Notes under the pieces: model-generated | Told to the model about the DNA's origin: nothing | Databases searched by the model: none | Seen by the model: only the letters and a program-made list of their open reading frames with translations | Made by a program: the position numbers and the translations under genes | NCBI GenBank assembly: GCA_964638245.1 | Contig: CAZWZG010000072.1 | Coordinates: forward strand, 1-15,389 | Direction of reading: 5' to 3' | Origin: CAZWZG01 sp964638245 | GTDB taxonomy: Bacteria > Pseudomonadota > Alphaproteobacteria > Rhodobacterales > Rhodobacteraceae | DNA length: 15,389 bases | Part shown: one piece after another, positions 6,838 through 12,918 of the stretch | How the letters are laid out: each line of letters opens with the position of its first letter | Numbering within the stretch: position 1 is the first letter of the stretch

Positions 6838-7635
6838 ATGAGACAATATATACTAGGCGCGCTGGCGGGCGCGCTGATGGCTTGTCCGGCGGTCGCTGAA
6901 GACCCACCGGCTTTCGTTGATTTCTCTGCAAAAAGGGTCGGTGTGCCGCAGGCAACCGCCTCAAAACGGATCACCGTTCAGATTGCGCGTGTTCAGCCGG
7001 GGCAGGTGGAAGAGGCGGCGACGAACGCGCCCGAACCGTCGAGCGAAGCCGCGGCATGGTATTGGAGCCAGGTGTCGGACCGTCTTGAAGACGCAGATGC
7101 AGCGCGTTTGCAGGCGGCTTTGTCTGCGCTCGGAAATGCAAATGGCGAACTGTCCCCCCCACGTCTGCAAGATCTCACGAAGATTACCTCGGCGCATGGG
7201 ACGGATCTGCTTCTGACGACGGCGGGAAGCAATGTCTCCCCCGCACTTGCGCTGGCTGTTGCGTCTGTCGAATCGTCGGGGCGCATCGATGCGGTGTCCT
7301 CGGCCGGCGCTCGTGGTTTGATGCAGCTGATGCCAGCGACTGCCGAACGTTTTGGCGTTCTGACGATCGACGATCCCTCAGACAATATTAAGGGTGGTGT
7401 GGCTTATCTGGATTGGCTGATGGATGAATTCGACCGCGATCCGATCCTTGTGCTTGCCGCTTACAACGCGGGCGAGGGGGCCGTGCGCAAGCATGGCGGC
7501 GTTCCGCCTTACGCGGAGACACGCAATTACGTGCCAAAAGTGCTGGCAGCTTGGGAAGTTGCGCGCAGCATGTGCCGCACACCGCCTGAACTACTGTCTG
7601 ACCCTTGCATCTTCGTGAGCGGTCCAAATGGCTGA
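6838..7635 (+). CDS. Periplasmic lytic transglycosylase (SLT domain)
   Basis: Cleaves the MurNAc-GlcNAc bond of peptidoglycan to give 1,6-anhydro-MurNAc ends. The 265-residue protein has a Sec signal peptide (MRQYILGALAGALMACPAVA, cut near residue 20), a variable linker (about 25-120) and an SLT domain (about 125-240). The domain shows all landmarks: catalytic Glu145 in VESSGR, GARGLMQLMPATAERFGV (157-174), GGVAYLDWLMDEF and AYNAGEGAV (208-216). Cysteines 246 and 257 near the C-terminus may pair. It ends inside the next gene (8-base overlap), so it is translationally coupled to the HAD-UbiA fusion. It diverges from the Flp pilin genes; it could open the wall for a trans-envelope machine or act with the glycan pathway next door, but its partner cannot be fixed from sequence. 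Confidence 0.93.
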   Translation: MRQYILGALAGALMACPAVAEDPPAFVDFSAKRVGVPQATASKRITVQIARVQPGQVEEAATNAPEPSSEAAAWYWSQVSDRLEDADAARLQAALSALGNANGELSPPRLQDLTKITSAHGTDLLLTTAGSNVSPALALAVASVESSGRIDAVSSAGARGLMQLMPATAERFGVLTIDDPSDNIKGGVAYLDWLMDEFDRDPILVLAAYNAGEGAVRKHGGVPPYAETRNYVPKVLAAWEVARSMCRTPPELLSDPCIFVSGPNG

Positions 7636-9061
7636 GGCGAAGCCTCTGGTTCTGGATGTCGACGGCACGTACCTGAAAACGGACATGTTGTTCGAGGCGT
7701 TCTGGGCGGGGCTTGGAACCGATCCTGGCGCCACGCTTGGGGCTGCGGCGCGCCATTTCGCATCTCCGGCAAAGTTGAAGCGCGCGTTGAGCGAGATCGT
7801 CACGCTGCGCCATGATCTGCTGCCAGAGCGCGAAGAAATCGCCGCATTGGCAAAAGAAGGCCTTGAGGCGGGGCGAACGGTGGTCTTTGCCTCCGCGTCC
7901 GACATTCGCGAGGTCGATGCACTTGCCAAGGCCAAGGCGCTTGATGTGGTCACGATGGGCTCGGATGGGACCGAAAACCTCAAGGGCGCGCGCAAGGCCG
8001 CCCGTCTGGTCGAGGCCTATGGCGAGCGTGGCTTTGACTATGCCGGGGACAGCGGCGCGGACTTGGCCGTTTGGCAAAAGGCCGAAAACGCGATCGTCAT
8101 AGGCGATCAGGACAAAGCGGCCCGTCTGTTGACCAGTGAAGGTCACTCGGTCACGAAAATAGACGGCGGTTGGTCTTATGGCGACCTCATGCGCGCCTTC
8201 CGGCCCCATCAGTGGGTCAAGAACATCCTGCTCTTGCTGCCGTTGATCGCCGCGCACAGCTTTGATCTGGCTCTTTTGGGGCAGGTGCTCTTGGGGATTG
8301 TTGCTTTCTCGTTTGCCGCTTCGTCAATCTATGTGGTCAACGATCTTCTCGATCTTGAAGCGGATCGGCTGCATCCAAAGAAATGCAAGCGCCCCTTTGC
8401 CAGCGGAGCTGTTCCAATTCAGGTGGGCATGGCGTCCTTTGTTGGTCTTGCGGGCGCGGCGCTTTTGATCGGAGCGTTTCTGGGCGCGGCTTTCGTCGGC
8501 GTCGTCGCCTTCTATATGGCGTTTTCGCTCGCGTACTCTCTTCGCCTGAAACGGCTGCGCTGGATCGATATTGCTTCGCTGGCGTCCCTTTACACGTTGC
8601 GGGTCGTGGCGGGGGCTGCGGCAACACAAGTCGATGTGTCCGTTTTCATGCTGATCTTCATCTTTCCGGTGTTCATCACGTTGGGATGCGTCAAGCGCCT
8701 GACCGAGCTGACATTGGCGACGTCGGACGAACGGCTGCCCGGGCGGGGCTATGGGCGGCCTGACCGCGGGGACCTTTTGAACGTCGCGGTGCTCGGCATG
8801 GTCGGCGCGCTGGTTATCTTCTTTCTCTATACGTTTTCAGACCAAGCGGCCGCTTTGTACGACGTGCAATGGGTGTTGTGGTTGGCCTTGATCCCGATGG
8901 CGGTCTGGCTTTGGCGCATGATCGCGCTGGGTTATCTGGGACGACAAGATTACGACCCGATCGTCTTTGCCCTGCGCGACAAGATCGGACTGGGCCTTTT
9001 GATGCTGACGCTGGCGATGATGTTCTTTGCCGCTGACATCTGGCGCGCAGTCTTCCTCTGA
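7628..9061 (+). CDS. HAD hydrolase-UbiA prenyltransferase fusion, probable polyprenyl-phosphate 5-phosphoribosyltransferase
   Basis: A 477-residue two-domain protein. Residues 1-180 are a HAD hydrolase with intact motifs: LDVDGT (9-14, Asp10/Asp12), ASASD (88-92), lysines at 119/123 and AGDSGAD (139-145). Residues 185-477 are a membrane-bound UbiA prenyltransferase with about eight to nine helices. Its first signature is NDLLDLEADRLHPKKCKRP (238-256, NDxxDxxxD), and RPHQWVKN (192-199) and YSLRLKRLRWIDI (303-315) match the decaprenyl-phosphate phosphoribosyltransferase branch (mycobacterial Rv3806c) better than quinone or heme prenyltransferases. In that pathway PRPP plus polyprenyl phosphate gives polyprenylphosphoryl-5-phosphoribose, which then loses its 5'-phosphate. 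The fused HAD domain could do that second step, but this is inference. The substrate assignment rests on these motifs and on the dprE1/dprE2-like genes that converge on it 23 bases away. Confidence 0.85.
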   Translation: MAEAKPLVLDVDGTYLKTDMLFEAFWAGLGTDPGATLGAAARHFASPAKLKRALSEIVTLRHDLLPEREEIAALAKEGLEAGRTVVFASASDIREVDALAKAKALDVVTMGSDGTENLKGARKAARLVEAYGERGFDYAGDSGADLAVWQKAENAIVIGDQDKAARLLTSEGHSVTKIDGGWSYGDLMRAFRPHQWVKNILLLLPLIAAHSFDLALLGQVLLGIVAFSFAASSIYVVNDLLDLEADRLHPKKCKRPFASGAVPIQVGMASFVGLAGAALLIGAFLGAAFVGVVAFYMAFSLAYSLRLKRLRWIDIASLASLYTLRVVAGAAATQVDVSVFMLIFIFPVFITLGCVKRLTELTLATSDERLPGRGYGRPDRGDLLNVAVLGMVGALVIFFLYTFSDQAAALYDVQWVLWLALIPMAVWLWRMIALGYLGRQDYDPIVFALRDKIGLGLLMLTLAMMFFAADIWRAVFL

Positions 9062-9084
9062 GCGCTGGTGGACAGACGGGCCGT

Positions 9085-9819
9085 CTAGATCGAAAGCTTC
9101 TTGAAAATTCGTTCGGGGACCGACCGGATTATCAACATGATGTAGCGCCAGAAGAACGGCGTGTAGAGCACGTCTTTCTTCTTCTCGACGGCGCGAAAGA
9201 TATCGCGGGCCACGTCTTCGGGCGAGGCGACAAGGAACATGCCTTCGATTCCCCATGTCATGGCCGTGTCCACAAACCCGGGCTTCACCGTGACGGCATG
9301 TCCGCCCGAGCGCGTCAGTCTGTTGCGCAAACCCGACATATAAGTGTGAAAGCCGGCCTTCGCGGCACCATAAACATAGTTGCCCAATCGCCCGCGGTCC
9401 CCGGCCACCGACCCGACACCCACAACGGTCCCGCCTTTGCGGTCTTCCATGATCGGCGCCAAGGCGGTCAAAAAGCGCGCAGGACCGGTAAAGCTGTCCA
9501 TGATGGTTCCGTCGACAAGGGCGGGGTCTTCGTCAATCGCGGATTGCTCGGGCATCGAACCAACGAACACTGCAGCCGAGATCAGCCCGGTGTCGGGCAA
9601 ACCCTTCAGGATCGGATCAAAGGTTTTGGCATCGCGCGCATCAAAGCGCGCAGCCTTGGCAGAAATACCGTGCCGCAAGGCCAGGTCGCCTGCTTGGCGC
9701 TCAAGATCTTCGATATCGCGACCCGCAAGGATCAGGTCGTGCCCCTTTTCAGCCGCCATGCGTGAGAAGGCGCGCGCCATTGACGATGTGGCGCCCAAAA
9801 CGATCCAGGTCTCGCTCAT
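9085..9819 (-). CDS. dprE2: DprE2-like decaprenylphosphoryl-2-keto-ribose reductase (SDR family)
   Basis: A 244-residue short-chain dehydrogenase. The nucleotide-binding turn is LGATSSMA (8-15), and the catalytic set is Ser137, Tyr150 and Lys154 in SVAGDRGRLGNYVYGAAKAG. That stretch, and the C-terminal amphipathic tail (FWRYIMLIIRSVPERIF), resemble mycobacterial DprE2 (Rv3791), which reduces the 2'-keto intermediate made by DprE1 to polyprenylphosphoryl-D-arabinose using NAD(P)H. The gene starts inside the stop of the dprE1-like gene (ATGA overlap, 9816-9819), so the two enzymes are translationally coupled, as expected for the two halves of one epimerase. It could be an SDR for another substrate, but the pairing makes DprE2 much the best reading. 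Confidence 0.85.
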   Translation of the reverse strand: MSETWIVLGATSSMARAFSRMAAEKGHDLILAGRDIEDLERQAGDLALRHGISAKAARFDARDAKTFDPILKGLPDTGLISAAVFVGSMPEQSAIDEDPALVDGTIMDSFTGPARFLTALAPIMEDRKGGTVVGVGSVAGDRGRLGNYVYGAAKAGFHTYMSGLRNRLTRSGGHAVTVKPGFVDTAMTWGIEGMFLVASPEDVARDIFRAVEKKKDVLYTPFFWRYIMLIIRSVPERIFKKLSI

Positions 9820-11129
9820 GACGCTCTCCTCAGATCAAGACGGCGCACCAGATCTGTCTCAAACGCGCGCTCGGGATCAGCCGCGTTCACGGTTTTGGCC
9901 CATGCCACGCGCTCCGGGTACATCGCGTCAATCATGTCAGGCGTGGCCAGCGCGTCCTTGGCAAAGTAGATCCGCCCACCAGCGTCCGCCGTCATCTCAT
10001 TCAGCTGACGGATCAGACGTTCGGCATGGCCGCGATTGGGAAAATCTACGGCCAGCGTGTAGCCCTCCATGGGAAACGACATCGGTCCGCCGCGCCCCGG
10101 GCCCATGCGTTTCAGTACCGCCAGAGGGGACGCAAGACGCGCATGGGCGATCTTTTCAATCATTGCGCGCAGGGCATCCGCTGCGCCTACAGGCACGACA
10201 CATTGAAACTGATGGAACCCCGCCTTGCCATAAAGGCGGTTCCAGTCGTGGATCTTGTCGAGCGGGAAGAAGAATGCCTCGATCGGCTTGCAGCTTGAGC
10301 GCCCTTGCGTCGGCACGCGCCGCCAATAGGCTGCATTGAAGGCCTTCACCACGGGATTTGAAAGGGTGGCTGCAGGCGCATCCATGGGAACACGCTTGGA
10401 CCGCTTGGGGCGCGGGACAAGACCAGAGCCGGTCTCGCCTTCTTCCAGAATGCCACGGCCCAACGATGCGCCGGTAGCCGTCGCATCGATCCAGCCCACG
10501 GTATATGTGGCGTCGGCAGCATCGAGGCGGGTCAGAAATTCATCGAAATCGCTGATCCGACGCTCGGTCAGAACGATCATGTCGCCCTTGGCGCGCAGCA
10601 TCCGGATCTTGGCCTGCAGGATCACGCCGGTCTGACCAAGCCCGCCAAGTGTCGCCTTGAACAACGCAGCCTGCTTTGTGGCGCTGATCACCTTTTTGCC
10701 CTTCACGGTCAAAAGTGTCAGCTCTTCAACGTGGTTGCCAAATGATCCCGCACCGTGGTGGTTCTTGCCGTGAACGTCCTGCGCGATACACCCGCCGACG
10801 GTCGCAAAACCGGTGCCCGGCATGACAGGGGGGAGCCATCCTTTGGGCGCGAATAGCCGTTGCAACGCTCCGATGGTTGCACCTGCTTCGACCTCGAGAA
10901 GTCCGGTTTCAGGATCAAACGACAGGATCCGGTCCAGCCGTGTCATGTCGATGGATGCGCCCTCAGTGTTCAGGCAGGCATCGCCGTAGGAGCGGCAATT
11001 TCCCATCGCAGGGGCGGGTTCCTCGGCGACAATGGCAGCAACCGCGCTTGCCCGCTCGGGACGGGCCACGGGACCCTCATTGCGCAATACCCGGCCCCAG
11101 CCAGCAGTCTCAACGGCGTTCCAGCGCAT
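9816..11129 (-). CDS. dprE1: DprE1-like decaprenylphosphoryl-ribose 2'-oxidase (FAD-dependent)
   Basis: Oxidises the 2'-hydroxyl of polyprenylphosphoryl-ribose, the first half of the epimerisation to the arabinose form. The 437-residue product (mycobacterial DprE1 is about 460) has the FAD-binding PCMH domain at the N-terminus: GNCRSYGDACLN (43-54), IDMTRLDRI, PGTGFATVGGCIAQDVHGKNHH split across 104-125, and GSFGNHV (128-134). In the C-terminal half are WNRLYGKAGFHQFQ (296-309), SFPMEGYTLAVDFP (351-364) and IYFAKDALATP (387-397), whose Lys391 fits the catalytic lysine of DprE1. Ala360 stands where Mycobacterium tuberculosis has Cys387, the covalent target of benzothiazinones. The frame opens at 11180, but ATG 11129 is chosen: AAGAGAGAGG precedes it and the protein then begins like DprE1 (WGRVLR). 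It overlaps the upstream membrane-protein gene by 20 bases and the dprE2-like gene by 4. Confidence 0.9.
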   Translation of the reverse strand: MRWNAVETAGWGRVLRNEGPVARPERASAVAAIVAEEPAPAMGNCRSYGDACLNTEGASIDMTRLDRILSFDPETGLLEVEAGATIGALQRLFAPKGWLPPVMPGTGFATVGGCIAQDVHGKNHHGAGSFGNHVEELTLLTVKGKKVISATKQAALFKATLGGLGQTGVILQAKIRMLRAKGDMIVLTERRISDFDEFLTRLDAADATYTVGWIDATATGASLGRGILEEGETGSGLVPRPKRSKRVPMDAPAATLSNPVVKAFNAAYWRRVPTQGRSSCKPIEAFFFPLDKIHDWNRLYGKAGFHQFQCVVPVGAADALRAMIEKIAHARLASPLAVLKRMGPGRGGPMSFPMEGYTLAVDFPNRGHAERLIRQLNEMTADAGGRIYFAKDALATPDMIDAMYPERVAWAKTVNAADPERAFETDLVRRLDLRRAS

Positions 11130-12129
11130 GAGCCTCTCTCTTTGAAATACGTTCGGCAAAAGGAAAAACGCCCGCGCCAATAAGGATGGCGAACCAGAGC
11201 GTTGTCAGACGAATGATCAGTGTCGCGGGCACGGCCACTTCGAGTGGGACGCCTTCAAGGGCAAGAAGGGCTACCATCGCCGCTTCAGCACCACCGACAC
11301 CACCGGGTGCGCCCGTCAGCCCGCCTGCGAGGGATGCAAATATGAAGATCGCGACAGCCATTCCAAGTCCGACATCGGCGCCCATCCAGTCTAGGAGCAG
11401 GTAGAACGCATAGCCTTCCGCAAGCCATCCGATGATCCCAAGGACAGTTGCCGTCGTGATCAGGCGTGGGTCGGTGAATTCTTCCAAGGACAGGGCCGCG
11501 CGGCGTATCCGTGCAAAAAGCTTGGGCAAAAGACCCGTGATCTTGTGGCCCCATGTCGCGGCCATGCGCAAAAGGCTTGGCCGGGTCACGACCACCGCGG
11601 CCGCAAGTGCCAGGATCGTCAGGGGAATTGCGCCGACAATAGCGGTCGTCGAAACCCAGAGCGCCCCGGCCAAAAGTAGCGCCATCGCGGCAAGGTCGCC
11701 AGCGCGGTCCATCAGAAACAACGGTGCGGTGCGTTCAAAGGCCCACCCGGTTTCGCGTTTGATCCAGCGCATACGCACCAGCTCGCCCAAGCGTCCCGGG
11801 GTCGCTGACATCGCGAACCCTGCCAGAAAGTGGCGCATGTTGGCGCGCAGGCCGGTCTTCAGGCCCAACGCCTCGGCGCATAGATGCCAGCGCAAGCCTC
11901 GGAAGACATAGTTGATCAGGGACAACGCCAGCAGCGCCGCCATCTGCAGCACCGTCAGGCGTCCGAGCGCTTCGAGGCTTTCTTCCCAACCGGTTGTCGC
12001 CGCAAGGCCTGCGAGGCCAAGAACCACGAGGCCCAGAAGGCCGAGCGTGATCCACAACCCCGAACGCGCTGGGCGCTGATCCGGGGAGGCGGGCTGGGAT
12101 GTCATGGCGTTCAAACTGCTCGTCGTCAT
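11110..12129 (-). CDS. LPG_synthase_TM/UPF0104-type flippase-like membrane protein
   Basis: A 339-residue integral membrane protein with about eight hydrophobic helices, beginning at about residue 25. It carries the marks of the flippase-like domain also found as the membrane part of lysyl-phosphatidylglycerol synthases: INYVFRGLRWHL (72-83), SATPGRLGELVRMRWIKRE (108-126), DRAGDL (141-146) and GAPGGVGGAEAAMVALLALE (273-292). There is no soluble aminoacyltransferase domain, so it is not an MprF. It is the first gene of an operon with dprE1- and dprE2-like genes, with a 20-base overlap, which points to handling of a polyprenyl-phosphate sugar, perhaps flipping it across the inner membrane. That role is inference. 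ATG 12129 has no strong ribosome site; an in-frame ATG at 12105 is an alternative. Confidence 0.85.
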   Translation of the reverse strand: MTTSSLNAMTSQPASPDQRPARSGLWITLGLLGLVVLGLAGLAATTGWEESLEALGRLTVLQMAALLALSLINYVFRGLRWHLCAEALGLKTGLRANMRHFLAGFAMSATPGRLGELVRMRWIKRETGWAFERTAPLFLMDRAGDLAAMALLLAGALWVSTTAIVGAIPLTILALAAAVVVTRPSLLRMAATWGHKITGLLPKLFARIRRAALSLEEFTDPRLITTATVLGIIGWLAEGYAFYLLLDWMGADVGLGMAVAIFIFASLAGGLTGAPGGVGGAEAAMVALLALEGVPLEVAVPATLIIRLTTLWFAILIGAGVFPFAERISKREAHALERR

Positions 12130-12161
12130 TGCCGTCGGAGCTAGCGACAGAATAGGGCGAT

Positions 12162-12191
12162 ATTATGGAGTTGTTTCGCGAATGCGAACAA
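12162..12191 (-). promoter_or_regulatory. Candidate promoter with overlapping dyad for the dprE1/dprE2 operon
   Basis: On the minus strand TTGTTC (12191-12186), an 18-base spacer and CATAAT (12167-12162) form a plausible sigma70-type promoter, placing the start of transcription about 25 bases before ATG 12129. An imperfect inverted repeat (12171-12179 with 12184-12191, TTGTTtCGC/GCGAACAA, one bulged base) covers the -35 and the spacer, as a repressor site would. A second small dyad ACGAA-N4-TTCGT lies at 12197-12210. Seen in sequence; function inferred. Confidence 0.35.
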
Positions 12192-12280
12192 TTTCAACGA
12201 ACTTATTCGTCATTCGAACGTTGCGCCCCGAAGAAGCACTTCTAGGGTCGGCAAGCGTGCTCTAACTGCAGGGCACAGCT

Positions 12281-12397
12281 TTAGAAAAGTCCTATTGCGG
12301 CAAGCTGGGCCAGGAGTGTCTTGGACGTGACAATCACACTCACGGCGGCACCCGTGAAGAGCACACAAAACAGCATTGGAAGCCAAGTGTCGCGCAT
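12281..12397 (-). CDS. Small 38-residue single-span membrane peptide, unknown function
   Basis: A short gene not recognised as any known family. The product begins MRDTWLPMLFCVLFTGAAVS and ends TLLAQLAAIGLF; residues 6-24 form one hydrophobic membrane span with no charged residue, followed by a single Lys26 and a second hydrophobic stretch. The case for it being real is the ribosome site GGAAAGG (12411-12405), 7 bases before ATG 12397, and a composition that makes sense as a membrane peptide. It lies alone in a 387-base stretch between the flippase-like gene and a plus-strand gene, and a perfect 16-bp palindrome stands about 50 bases upstream of its start. Conservation in relatives would settle it. 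Confidence 0.55.
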   Translation of the reverse strand: MRDTWLPMLFCVLFTGAAVSVIVTSKTLLAQLAAIGLF

Positions 12398-12447
12398 CGG
12401 ATGACCTTTCCATCGTTGGTGTGATCGTTCTACGCGGCATGAAACGT

Positions 12448-12463
12448 TTTCCGTCGACGGAAA
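12448..12463. promoter_or_regulatory. Perfect 16-bp palindrome TTTCCGTCGACGGAAA
   Basis: A self-complementary 16-mer, flanked by AT-rich bases, about midway in the 119 bases between the minus-strand 38-residue gene and the plus-strand gene at 12517. Perfect symmetry of this length and its divergent placement suggest an operator for a dimeric regulator. No regulator gene is nearby and the motif is not one I recognise. Confidence 0.5.
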
Positions 12464-12516
12464 TTACAGCCCCGCCCGTTGAACAGACGTAAAGGCCAAC
12501 GCTTCAGGGGATTGCT

Positions 12517-12918
12517 ATGCACCGGCTTCGACATCTGATCGGCCGCGTTTGGTCAGCGGCTCCAATTGCAACCGCAATTCTTGGCATCGCTTTGATGGCC
12601 GCTGGTGTCTTTGGCGTCCGCTCGGCTGTTCATTGGCTCGACCGCCCATCCCACGCCGAGCGACAGCAGCCCATCGCGTCGTGGATGACACCGCGCTACG
12701 TGGCGCGGTCTTGGAACGTTCCGCGCAACGTTGTTCTCGACGCTTTGGACGTGTCGCAGCCCCTCCCGGATGGTCCGACAAGCTTGTCTTGGATCGCGGA
12801 CATGAAAGGCGAAACCGTCGAGCAAGTGATCGAAGACCTCGAAACGGCCATCGCTCAGTTTTACGCAGAGCAGGGGCGCACCACAGCCGCGCCGACACCT
12901 CAGGCCGACAATGACTGA
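12517..12918 (+). CDS. Small membrane-anchored protein of unknown function, paired with a DedA gene
   Basis: A 133-residue protein with one N-terminal membrane helix (about 15-36, APIATAILGIALMAAGVFGV) and a soluble domain of about 80 residues containing WMTPRYVARSWNVPRNVV (56-73) and SWIADMKGETVEQVIEDLET, then a Thr/Ala/Pro-rich tail. The soluble part looks like a small helical, possibly helix-turn-helix-like or protein-contact domain, but I do not recognise a family. AGGGG lies 6 bases before ATG 12517. Its end overlaps the DedA-family start by 8 bases, so the two are translationally coupled and probably work together at the inner membrane. Confidence 0.8.
   Translation: MHRLRHLIGRVWSAAPIATAILGIALMAAGVFGVRSAVHWLDRPSHAERQQPIASWMTPRYVARSWNVPRNVVLDALDVSQPLPDGPTSLSWIADMKGETVEQVIEDLETAIAQFYAEQGRTTAAPTPQADND

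Noticed and set aside
7388..8257. Minus-strand open frame of 289 codons over the transglycosylase and HAD domain
   Set aside because: Antisense to two genes with clear catalytic motifs; the translation is low in recognisable structure and rich in Arg/Cys/His.
7628..9061. Reading the UbiA protein as 4-hydroxybenzoate or heme prenyltransferase
   Set aside because: The NDLLDLEADRLHP..CKRP and RPHQWVKN motifs and the dprE1/dprE2 neighbours fit the phosphoribosyltransferase branch better.
9074..9086. AGACGG-G-CCGTCT inverted repeat between the converging UbiA and dprE2 genes as a terminator
   Set aside because: The spacer is too short for a good RNA loop and there is no U-tract in either direction.
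11110..12129. Reading the membrane protein as a lysyl-phosphatidylglycerol synthase (MprF)
   Set aside because: Only the membrane flippase-like domain is present; the soluble aminoacyltransferase domain is absent.
12210..12440. Minus-strand frame of 76 codons overlapping the small peptide gene
   Set aside because: Cys/Arg-rich with no ribosome site; the alternative 38-residue frame in the same place has a good ribosome site and a sensible membrane span.
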